Assembly (NCBI RefSeq): GCF_000801105.2
Contig: NC_079513.1
Span: 22,970,273 to 23,034,272 of the forward strand
Source of the DNA: Raphanus sativus
Lineage: Eukaryota > Streptophyta > Magnoliopsida > Brassicales > Brassicaceae
Reading direction: 5' to 3'
DNA: 64,000 nt
A program made the position numbers and the translations under genes. The notes under the pieces are model-generated. The model worked only from the letters and a program-made list of their open reading frames with translations. It did no database searches and was not told the DNA's origin. Below are positions 50,092-62,510 of the stretch, in pieces (position 1 is the first letter of the stretch; each line of letters starts with the position of its first letter).

Positions 50092-53000
50092 ATGTCGAGG
50101 GGATCTCGGCTCCTTAGAGCTCCTAGCCTCCTACTCCGTCACGCTTACACACGAACTCACCCAAAGCCCCCATCTTTCTCCTACCGTCTCCGCTCCGATT
50201 ATCTCCTCCCCCACCATCATCATCATGGCAGCAGCTTCACCAGACGTCACTCAATCAACGCCTTCCTCTCTGATCTCTCCCCATCCCCATCCCTATCCCA
50301 ATCCCAATCCCCGATTCGCTTCGTTCAACGGAGCTCCATGGTTAACAACACCCGTCTTCTCTTCTCCACTTCCCCCACTCCCAAACCCGACAAAGACGCC
50401 GACGACGATAAGCCCAAGCAGCAGACCAAGACGGTGGCGAACTCCGACATGGCTGACATGAAGATCCTCCGCACGCTCGCGGGTTACTTGTGGATGAGAG
50501 ACAACCCTGAGTTCCGGTTCAGGGTCATAACCGCTTTGGGGTTTCTCGTTGGTGCTAAGGTCTTGAATGTTCAGGTTCCTTTCTTGTTCAAACTCGCTGT
50601 TGATTGGCTCGGTTCGGAGACTGGAAGTGGTGCCTCTATGTCGTCCTTTGTGGCTGCAAACCCTTCTCTTGTTGCTGCTTTCGCTACTCCTTCTACTGTT
50701 CTTATTGGATACGGCATTGCTCGGACCGGGGCTTCTGCTTTTAATGGTATAACACTCTTCTGAAATATTAGCTCTGTTACTGATTAAAAGAATGGACCTT
50801 TCTAACTCTTCCATCACTGCAGAGCTTCGTACTGCTGTTTTCTCCAAAGTGGCTCTCCGCACTATACGATCTGTTTCTAGAAAGGTATGCTCTTTGTTTG
50901 TTTTTCTCTTAGCAGCCTTGTTGGTGCGCATTCTTTGTTGTACTAATGATCCTTGTCACGTTATTGGTCCCCTGGTGTAGGTGTTCTCACATTTACATGA
51001 TCTTGACCTTCGTTACCACCTGAGGTAAACTGCTCTCTCTCCTCTCCTACTCTTGTGTCTATTTCGTCACATTTCAGAAACTTTCTTACTTTGTTTGCTC
51101 TTTTGTCCCAGTCGAGAAACAGGTGGTTTGAACAGGATTATCGATCGTGGTAGCCGTGCCATTAACTTTATCCTCTCTGCTATGGTTTTCAATGTTGTTC
51201 CCACCATTTTGGAGGTAAAAAGCCGCTTGGTGCTTTATCTTGATTATCATTTTTTTGACTAATTGATATTTGGTTAATAGTGTGGATTGCTCCTTTGTCT
51301 CTAAAAACATTCGACGTAATTAATATATATCTTCCAGATAGCTATGGTATCAGGTATACTAGCATACAAGTTCGGAGCTGCGTTCGCCTGGATTACTTCT
51401 CTTTCCGTTGGAGCATATATCGCTTTCACCTTAGCTGTCACTCAGGTACTGCATATTCTTAATCATTTCCAACTATCTATGATGCAATAAATCATTCGAG
51501 CTGTGATAGGTCAGAAGTTCTTGTAAAAAGGATGATTTGCCTCTTTATATATTCTTCTATCTTTCATTGTCTTGTTATAAGCATTTCTGGTGTTAGATGT
51601 TATGCTCATGTTTCATTTGTTTTATCCAGTGGCGAACCAAGTTTAGAAAGGCTATGAACAAAGCTGATAATGATGCTAGCACTAGGGCCATTGATTCTCT
51701 GATAAATTATGAGGTAAATTTTCATTCTTTTTTGTGACAGTAATATCCGCTTGAATAACAGTTTTGACAGAACCTCTGTTTCGTTTCAGACGGTTAAGTA
51801 TTTTAACAATGAAGGTTATGAGGCTGAAAAGTATGACCAGTTCCTGAAAAGTAAGTAACTGTTCTAGCATGATAAACAGATATATCTTAGTAAAGTATGC
51901 TAGCAACAAACAAGAAATTATCAGATAGGAATGCGCTATTATTGACTGATTTGCATGTTTGTGTAGTCATTCTTTCCACTAGCAAGAAAACGTATTGATG
52001 CTTTATCATGATATACCATTGATCAGTCCATTTACCTTGTGATGATTCTGCTGCTTTTATCAGGATATGAAGATGCTGCCCTCCAAACTCAAAGAAGTCT
52101 TGCTTTCTTAAACTTTGGGCAAAGTATCATATTTAGTACTGCTCTTTCAACAGCAATGGTGTTGTGCTCTCAGGGTATCATGAACGGCCAGATGACAGTC
52201 GGTGACTTGGTCAGTGCCCTCCTTCAGTTTTGCCTCTCCACTGACATTTTATGTTTCTTTTTAAGTTCCTTATACATTTTTTCGGCACAAATTGTCTTCT
52301 AATAAGCTTTTTCCCATGTTTGGGCGTTGCAGGTTATGGTGAATGGACTTCTCTTTCAGTTGTCCCTTCCTCTAAACTTCTTGGGTAGCGTTTACCGTGA
52401 AACTATTCAGAGCCTTATAGATATGAAATCAATGTTCCAGTTGTTAGAGGTATATGAGGATGTTACAAGTGTTGATTCACCTTTTTTATGCTAATGCTTT
52501 AGTTAAGAAGTGATATTCAGATGCATGTTGTTTTAGTATGGACCCCTGGCATGTTGAATTAATAATTTGGTATTCTCTTGCTGCTCAGGAAAAATCTGAC
52601 ATCAGGGATATAGATGACGCAAAGCCTCTTGCTCTGAAAGGTGGAAACATTGAGTTTGAAAATGTACACTTCAGGTAGGTGTTGTCTTTTAGTGGAACAT
52701 TACTGTCTCTCATACTAATCATAAATGCTTGTTACCACTAGCTCTATATTCCTAAGCTGTCCTAGGCAACAGCCATGGACACAACGACTATGGTAGTTAC
52801 AGAAGAATCAAAACACATGAACACAAACACTAATCAATATAAGGACAACTTGTACAAATATAGAGTTTATCAAAGTGCAGGATACATGTATTGCATGATT
52901 TTGGATATCCGCTTCATGTTGTGGTGAATACTCATGTCTGTTGCCACATAATCATTCCTTTTTTTTCTACGTTACAGTTACCTTCCAGAGAGGAAAATAT

Positions 53001-54235
53001 TAGATGGAATTTCATTTGTCGTACCGGCAGGAAAGAGTGTGGCAATTGTTGGTACTAGCGGGAGCGGTAATACCTAAAACTTCTTTTGTTTCAGCATCTA
53101 AATGTAAAATTCATTTTGTTATAGCATTGCAAAATCTCATGCTTTTGTTTTATGGCAGGCAAGTCAACAATTCTTAGAATGCTTTTTAGATTCTTCGACA
53201 CTGATTCCGGAAATGTGAGAATCTTTTTCATTTGTTCTGTGAACTATTGAGCCTCGATTGGAAGCATTGTTGCAGTAAAAGCTTGGTGTCTAGATAACTT
53301 ACTATCTCATGTTGGTTAACAGATTAGGATTGACGGGCAAGATATAAAGGAAGTGAGACTAGATAGCCTCCGAAGCTCGATAGGAGTTGTGCCTCAAGAT
53401 ACTGTAAGTTGTTTGTGTTATCTATATTTTTCTGTTTACAACACATTGACCTCTCTACTGTATCGCAGGTGCTCTTCAATGATACAATATTTCACAACAT
53501 ACATTATGGACGTCTTTCAGCTACAGAAGAAGAGGTACCTGCCATCTTAATACACAGTGCAGTCGTTAAGCTAGTTATCGATAATTCTTTTGTCTAACAC
53601 AGTACTTAAATCCAGGTTTATGATGCTGCTCGGCGTGCGGCAATTCATGATACCATCAGTAATTTCCCTGCTAAATATTCCACGATTGTTGGAGAAAGAG
53701 GGCTCAAGGTCAGTATATTTGAAATGTTGTAAAATAGATCTTGTGAGTCCAGTGGAAAGTTGCAGTGTAGTGACGATAGTATTGTGATGTTGTGTGCAGT
53801 TGAGTGGTGGAGAGAAACAAAGAGTGGCACTTGCTCGGGCGTTCCTGAAATCCCCTGCGATTCTGTAAGTAGTTTTGCACAAAATCAAGCATTGAAATCA
53901 CTTACATGAGAACATTTGAGATGAGATTGTGAGACGGTGTAAATTTGTGGCACAGGTTGTGTGACGAGGCAACAAGTGCACTGGACAGCACAACGGAGGC
54001 AGAGATACTAAACGCGCTCAAGGCACTGGCGAGTAACAGGACATCCATCTTCATTGCCCACAGGCTGACCACAGCGATGCAGTGTGATGAGATAGTAGTA
54101 CTTGAAAACGGGAAGGTGGTCGAACAGGGCCCACACGAGGTGCTGTTGGGGAAGGCAGGAAGATACGCGCAGCTGTGGACACAACAGAACAGCACTGTGG
54201 ATATGATTGATGCGGCTATCAAATTGGAGGAGTGA
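50092..54235 (+). CDS. ATM3: Mitochondrial ABC transporter ATM3/ABCB25
   Basis: Seventeen exons (first 50092-50746, last 53956-54235) join in frame to 731 residues. The N-terminus ([20 protein letters not shown]) is a mitochondrial presequence with a HHHHH run. Six membrane helices follow (for example [27 protein letters not shown]-type segment [39 protein letters not shown]). The nucleotide-binding domain has Walker A GTSGSGKS, Q-loop VVPQDTVLFND, signature LSGGEKQR, Walker [13 protein letters not shown] and H-loop IFIAHRL, all intact. This half-transporter works as a homodimer in the inner mitochondrial membrane, exporting a glutathione-linked sulfur compound needed for cytosolic Fe-S clusters and molybdenum cofactor. 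Arabidopsis ATM3 is 728 residues. All introns are GT-AG. Confidence 0.97.
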
Positions 54236-54808
54236 ATCCCAGATGCAAAAAAAAGAGTGTAACTGATATATATCATTGATTCTTTTACTCTTTGAGTGAA
54301 TGTAGTTAATACGTTTCCCCTAAAAAGACAAAACAAAGGGAATAACAACAATAAATTATGTTGAATGACAAGTTTTGTATGGATGGTTTTCTGTTTTATT
54401 CTCAGTTTTGGTTTATAGGCGATGAACTATTATGAGTCTATGACCCCATTCGGACCAACTCACATTCATCCGGTATCACTTTATATACGTCAAGGCCTAC
54501 TAGCTGCTTCACTACAACGTTTTGTTTTGTCCTTTGAACTGTCACATCAAGTAAAAACCCGCTAAGTTTCTCCACTTTGGCCTCTGGTAGTGCGTGCAAT
54601 CTTTGGTTTGATTTGGCAACATGTTTTCCAAAGGCGTATGTTTTGTTCTGGAAACATCTCAATGCTCGACACTACCACCAATCTTCATCTCACTACTACA
54701 TCAACCCCTCTTTTTAGCTTTCACGTCTCACATCAACATCTTACATTTCCTCTTTCCTTTTCTCCACCAAATAGGCAAATGCTAAATTGTTAATTTATTG
54801 GAGCCTAA
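54236..54808. other. ATM3 3' flank
   Basis: About 570 bp from the ATM3 stop to a MITE border. It has UTR-like sequence and no recognisable gene. The B3-domain gene that I recall next in Arabidopsis is not seen. Confidence 0.4.
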
Positions 54809-55607
54809 GAGGGTGTTATTGGTTTATGTATTTTAATAGATTTGAAAATCCAATCCAAATCAAGTGTTATTGGTTCTATTATTTTAAAATCTAATTTCAA
54901 ATCTAGTGTTATTGGTTTCATGATTTTAAAATAGATTTTAAAATCAAGTGTTATTCAATATCAATGATTTGTTTGAGAATTTAATTTTAATTTTGAGTTG
55001 AGTGGATTTGAGAATATTTTAAAGAGTAAAATACAAATGATCAAATATTGAGTTAAACCATTGGATTTGCATAATCGTTTTCTTTTTTCTTTTCGAATTG
55101 CTTACCATTCTATGTGCACATATAGTCCCGTCTATGTGCCTCAAACACCTTCATAGTGTTTTCTCACTATTTTAGGCACATACTGTTCGTGTTCCTTATT
55201 ATAATTTGATTCAAGAAACTTCGTCTATATTTTTTTTTTCAAACTTAGCTATGTGTTCGTGTTTGTTTTGATAGGTTTTAAGATTTTTGTCAAATGTATA
55301 CATTATTACATAAGGAGCTAGAATTTATTGTACATCAAAAACTTCAGAAGAAAGCAATATATATATATAGTTTACAAAAAAAAGCAATATATATACATAT
55401 CGCATGGAGTACATATCGCATGGAGGTGATGAATTAGTTACAAATTCATTTCATTCATTTATAAAAATCCACTTATTTTGATTTTGAAATTTACATCATT
55501 GATTTTGAAATATGTTTGTTGATTTTGAAATCAAGGGATTTGTCAATGATTTGTAAATCCAATTTTTTTTTTAAATCCACTAAAATACTAGAACCAATAA
55601 CCCCTAC
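54809..55607. mobile_element. PIF/Harbinger-like MITE, 799 bp, with repeated TIR words
   Basis: The left end GAGGGTGTTATTGG and the right end, reverse-complemented, GTAGGGGTTATTGG are flanked by TAA on both sides (54806-54808, 55608-55610). Extended similarity follows (TTTATGTATTTTAATAGATT against TTCTAGTATTTTAGTGGATT). The word AGTGTTATTGGTT recurs at about 54862 and 54903, and CAAGTGTTATT again at about 54945. No coding capacity. Confidence 0.65.
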
Positions 55608-55800
55608 TAAATAGAAGCCGAAAGGAAAATACCAAAAGGCCAACAAAAGAAAGGAAATTCAAAGGGCCCAAATCTCAAATCTTTCGGCCTTTTTAAAGAG
55701 ACCACCCCCAATTAAAAAAAAATTATTAAATTTGTTAGTAGCAATCAATCTTGTCTTCCTCTCTACTCCAAGAACTCATCCCACAGATCTCTCTCCGACA

Positions 55801-57886
<2,086 letters not shown>

Positions 57887-59272
57887 GGAGAAAGCAGAGA
57901 TGGGAAGCAGATTATGCGTGTTGTTCAATCTCCAGTGTTTTCTTTTTTAATATATCTGCATGGATCTGCAGTTTAATGTATGAACCAAGTTGCATCTCTA
58001 ATTAATGAAGTTCAAGTTCACAAATACTTGTGATTTTTTTGTCTCTCAGTCTTTACAGTTCAGTATAATATACGAACCAAGTTACTTGTGGAGCTCAGGT
58101 CAACTTAAAGTTTGTGTTTAGTCTCTTTAGTCATTTACAGTTCCATTTATAAGTGAAGCATGGTAGAAGGTCAAGCACCAGTTGAGTAATAATGTCTTGT
58201 TTCTGACAAAAGAGACAAAAATGTCCAAAGCGCTTTGATCTTGTGTTGGGATTAGATGATGACATGACTAGTTTCACTTTTACATAGTATCCGCAATCAA
58301 GAATGAGGAGAGAAAATGGAAACATGGGTGGTTGGACAGATCAGGACTATTATTACCACACTCAAATGATTATAAATAAACTTACTCTTTGCTCTGTTCA
58401 CAAAATTTGCATTTGGTCGACTGATTTTGTCATTTTGCTATCTCGTAAGAAGCTCTTAATTGGTTTATGACTATTACCCTGTCCATGCTCCTTGGATGGA
58501 AGATCTCTCAAATTGGGGTATGGGGCTAGCCAAGGACGTTCCTCATGAATTCAATATATATGTGTAGCACAAAAAAAAGAAAAAGATATATAGGTCTCAC
58601 AAGTTGAAGTATATATACATAATAAATTGCAACAATATAAATAAGAACTTCTTATCCAAGTGACATCATTATATCTACATATACATGTATACATACATAT
58701 ATATGTATATCCAATACTTAAATATTAAGTAGTGTAACTCAAAAAAAGATAAAAGTTACTTGAACAAAAAAAAAAGATAAAAGTTACAAAATTTGTTTTA
58801 AATTTTTCTTTATGTTTCCAAAATAGAATCACAAGTTTGTAAAGTGAAAAGACAAGTTTGTAAATTGAAAATATTTAGTTTCCAAAATGATATTTTTAAG
58901 AAACGAGTTTCTAAATAAGTTTCTAAAAGATTCTGATTTCAAAACGTTTCAAAAACGTAAAACATACTTTTATCCGAATTTCCATGCAACCTGGCTCTTT
59001 AAGGATAGGATGATACCAGAAAGGAGGTGAAAACCATGTCCAAAGAAAAACTGATTCGTTTTCTTTATTTGGTTTTAGAATAACACTACAACAACAACAA
59101 AGAAAAGAACAAAATCCACTTCGTTTCCACGTCAAGGATCTAAAGTAGATTGTGACTTTCAAATTTCTTTATTTAAGGTGCAAAATTGTTAATAGGCTTA
59201 TACATCTGTAGACCAACTTACTTTTAAATCTTGTTAACACACTCATTGTAAAAAAAAACACCTGAGGGAGTC
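57887..59272. other. Intergenic between RPT3 and the DC1 gene
   Basis: About 1.4 kb. The first ~150 bp are RPT3 3' UTR. Positions 58560-58920 are A/T-rich with short TATATACAT and AAAAAAGATAAAAGTTAC repeats. No gene or defined transposon ends. Confidence 0.45.
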
Positions 59273-61207
59273 ATGGATTCTGATGGTGGATTTCATGAGG
59301 TCGAAAAAGATGGTGAACTATTTCTGGTATACCACCACCCAAAATACCGACCTGTACCACAAATAAAAAGTCTATCCTCAGCTGCTGAAGTAGCCAACGA
59401 CGATCATCCTCCTCTACCCATTTTCATATGCCCTTATGTACGATGGCAAAAAGAGGATCCTGGAAATTTCAGATCCTTCATGATCGATTCTTCTCCTGAG
59501 TTTGTCCTCTCTAGTGAAGCTTCTTATAATCGTCATGTACTTACTTTGTTTTGGTGCAACAATGAAACAATCGACGACAATGGTAAATGCGGTATATGCA
59601 GCTTTGCTTCAGACTGTGGCACAAATTATTACTTTTGTGCTTGGTGTCATTCAAAGTACCACAAAGAATGTGTAGAGTCTCCACTTAAAATTAAACACCC
59701 TTATTATCCTCATCATTCTCCTCTCCAACTCTATTATCATAAAGGTTATACTGATTGTATACATTGTGGAAGAGAGGTGGCCAATGGTTTGATATATCAT
59801 TGTACTGTCTATCAAATTTTCATGCATCCAGTATGTGCAATGAAGCCGATACCCATTGTTATAGACCAACAAAAAATACATGATCATCCCCTTACCCCTT
59901 TCCCTAGACAAAATTCAGTACATGATCATCCCCTTACCTTTTTCCCTAGACAAAATTCATTAATCTGCAACGTATGTGGTTCGCTAGAAAAATACCCCAC
60001 CTATATCTGTGTCAGATGCAACTTTGTAGCTCACAGAGTATGTGCAGAGTTTCCACACACCATCAAGATATCACGTCATCCCCATCGTATCTCCCGTGTT
60101 TCTTCTCTTCGATATGAAAAGTGGCCATGTGGAGTTTGTCGTAAAAGTATTGACGGTAATTATGGTGCATATACATGTAACCAATGTGGTGAGTACTATG
60201 CTGTTCACTCCAAATGCGCTCTAGGAACAGGTGTGTGGGATGGAGAAGAACTTAAAGGTGTACCCGAAAAAGATGATATAGCACAAGATGCACCACCGTT
60301 CTCCAAAATATCTGAAGGAGTGGTCCATTATTTTCTTCATGAACATCATCTGCGACTCGAGAAAAACGTACTACTCGATGATGAAAACAAGTTTTGTGAA
60401 GCGTGTCTCATGCCTATCATTGAAGATGAATTATATTCATGTGCGGATGAGTGTGAATTCATCCTCCATGAAACATGCCTAAAAGCTCGTCGCAGAATAC
60501 AACATGCGTTACATCCTCATCCACTAACATTGAAGGCTAACAATAATTATGTTTCAAGTTCCTCCGGCCAGTGCACCGCTTGTTCGCGTACTTGTGGCGG
60601 CTTTGTTTATGAGTGTCCGAAACATGAATGTTCTTTCAAGCTCGATGTGAGGTGTGCTTTAATTTCAGAGCCGTTTGATTACCAAGGTCATGAGCATCCT
60701 TTGTTCCTGTCTTTAGACCCATACGTACATGTATTATGCAAGGTATGCAAATGGAGACAAAATTATTCGTTAAATTGCATAAAATGTGATTTTATTGTGT
60801 GTATGGAGTGTGCCACCTTACCATACAAAGTAAGGTATAAGAACGACAAACATTTTCTCACACTTTCATGGGGGGAAGAAGAAGAGAGGTGTGAGAAATA
60901 TTGGTGCGAAGAGTGCGAAGATATAGTCAAGAACTTATTCTATTGGTGCAATGATTGCTGTACCATCCTTCATACTCACTGCTTGTTCAGCGAAGATCCA
61001 TATCTGAAACCTGGTCAAGTACTTCTCGAAGTAAGAGAGAAGAAGGAGTTTCAAATTCTCCCCAAAAGTAATACTTCTCGGCCAATTTGCCCTTTCTGTA
61101 AGAAGCCTTGTCAAGGAAAAAGATTTACAAGAGATAAGCTGATAGCCTGTTCGGCGAGTTGTGTTTCTGGAATGGCTTACATACGCGCGCGAGAGAGGGA
61201 GTTTTGA
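59273..61207 (+). CDS. Cysteine/histidine-rich C1 (DC1) domain protein
   Basis: One uninterrupted frame of 644 residues with at least seven C1-like (DC1) zinc-binding modules, for example CGICSFASDCGTNYYFCAWC, CIHCGREVANGLIYHC, CNVCGSLEKYPTYICVRC, CGVCRKSIDGNYGAYTCNQC, CEACLMPIIEDELYSC, CTACSRTCGGFVYECPKHEC and CEECEDIVKNLFYWCNDC. The start MDSDGGFHEVEKDGELFLVY is the first Met of the frame. DC1 proteins are a large, fast-evolving crucifer family, mostly single-exon and of unknown biochemical role, often responsive to stress. Residues 203-230 are two copies of HDHPLTxFPRQNSx from a 42-bp tandem duplication. The gene does not belong to the collinear order I recall, so it may have transposed in. 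The frame is intact, with no sign of decay. Confidence 0.85.
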   Translation: MDSDGGFHEVEKDGELFLVYHHPKYRPVPQIKSLSSAAEVANDDHPPLPIFICPYVRWQKEDPGNFRSFMIDSSPEFVLSSEASYNRHVLTLFWCNNETIDDNGKCGICSFASDCGTNYYFCAWCHSKYHKECVESPLKIKHPYYPHHSPLQLYYHKGYTDCIHCGREVANGLIYHCTVYQIFMHPVCAMKPIPIVIDQQKIHDHPLTPFPRQNSVHDHPLTFFPRQNSLICNVCGSLEKYPTYICVRCNFVAHRVCAEFPHTIKISRHPHRISRVSSLRYEKWPCGVCRKSIDGNYGAYTCNQCGEYYAVHSKCALGTGVWDGEELKGVPEKDDIAQDAPPFSKISEGVVHYFLHEHHLRLEKNVLLDDENKFCEACLMPIIEDELYSCADECEFILHETCLKARRRIQHALHPHPLTLKANNNYVSSSSGQCTACSRTCGGFVYECPKHECSFKLDVRCALISEPFDYQGHEHPLFLSLDPYVHVLCKVCKWRQNYSLNCIKCDFIVCMECATLPYKVRYKNDKHFLTLSWGEEEERCEKYWCEECEDIVKNLFYWCNDCCTILHTHCLFSEDPYLKPGQVLLEVREKKEFQILPKSNTSRPICPFCKKPCQGKRFTRDKLIACSASCVSGMAYIRAREREF

Positions 61208-61892
61208 CTCCTATCCTATGTTATTGTCTTCTTTTTCTTTACTTTGTTTGTTTCATATAACTAATATAACCATCGGTTTCTTTCTCTTATCGTAATTGGT
61301 CTTGTATCAATAATTTGGTAAACTATTGTGAAAGTTAAAATAAGCAAGTATATATTCGGAGTCGGCCTATTTTGATAGTGTATGGTTCTCATTATTTTTA
61401 GATATGACTAGTTTCTGATCTCTAACTCTACAAGAGCAGATTTTAAAAATAAAGAGAGAGTCTTGTATGCTTTGAACTCTGTTACCTAACTTTCTGAAGC
61501 GTAATGAACGTTTGTGTTTTAAAAAAGAAAAAAATAACAAAGAGAGAGTCTAAGCTTTGATTTACAAAGTCAGTGGGGTTTTCAGTAGTTTTTCTTTTGG
61601 TTTTCAGTAGTTTTCTGACTTACCATTCACGCTTCATAAAGGCAATAATATATGTTTACATAAAGAATCTGAATATTCCAAATCTTCTTAAACTTTTTTT
61701 TTTTTTTTCGAAATGTTTGTAAATATCTATCCGAAAACAAAAACTGAGAATAGTTAACTTCCCCCTCCGGAGCTTCATGGCTTAGCGACTCTTGCTGCAG
61801 CTTAAAACGGTTACGACTAGACATTGGCTTTTGAGCTGAAGTTGAAGGACTATTCTCTTTACTTCGTTTTGGGTTGCTTATGAAAGTAGCTT
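61208..61892. other. Intergenic, with a possible unidentified fragment on the minus strand
   Basis: About 0.7 kb. On the minus strand from 61885 to 61737 a frame reads FISNPKRSKENSPSTSAQKP and MSSRNRFKLQQESLSHEAPE. It looks protein-like but I cannot assign it. It abuts the truncated 5' end of the kinase pseudogene, suggesting a rearrangement junction there. Confidence 0.3.
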
Positions 61893-62510
61893 GCCTCTTG
61901 ACTGGGACTCTAGAGTGAAAATCATGCGTGCAGCAGCAAAAGATGTAGCTCACCTACATGTAGTTGGAGGTTCAAAGTTCAGTCATGGAAACATAAAGTC
62001 CTCAAACGTGATTATGAAACAGGATAATGGTGTGTGCATATCTGACTTTGGGTTGTCTCCTCTGAATCTCTGATGGCTGTGCCCATTGCCCCAGTGAGGG
62101 GTGCAGGCTACCGTGCACCAGAAGTAATAGAAACAAGGAAACACACCCACAAATCAGATGTTTCCAGTGCAATGCAGTCGCCAAGTAGGGAGGACATGGT
62201 TGATCTTCCGAGGTGGGTGCAGTCAGTGGTGAGGGAGGAATGGACAAGCGAGGTGTTTGATGTTGAGCTTATGAGCTTTCAGATCATTGAAGAAGAGATG
62301 GTGCAGATGCTGCAGATCGCTATGGCCTGTGTGGCTCAGATGCCTGAGGTGAGACCCAGCATGGATGAGGTGGTTAGGATGATTGAAGAGATACGAGTTT
62401 CAGACTCTTCTGAGACCAGTCCATCTTCGGATGATAATAGCAAACCTAAGGACTCTAATGTTCAAACCACCCCATTGATGACTCTTCCTCTTTTTATTAT
62501 AGGTGTTTGA
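61893..62510 (+). pseudogene. LRR receptor kinase pseudogene (3' part of kinase domain)
   Basis: The text begins abruptly at PLDWDSRVKIMRAAAKDVAH, then HGNIKSSNVIMKQDNGVCIS and DFGLSPLNL, then stop. A second frame resumes with [20 protein letters not shown] and RKHTHKSDV. The expected YSFGVLLLEMLTGKSP segment is missing: the sequence jumps from SDV to [20 protein letters not shown]. The end, [20 protein letters not shown] and [20 protein letters not shown], is well preserved. The extracellular LRRs, membrane span and N-lobe are absent. The remnant resembles the RLK I recall beyond RPT3 in Arabidopsis (At5g58300). A frameshift, an internal deletion and 5' truncation make it non-functional. Confidence 0.85.
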
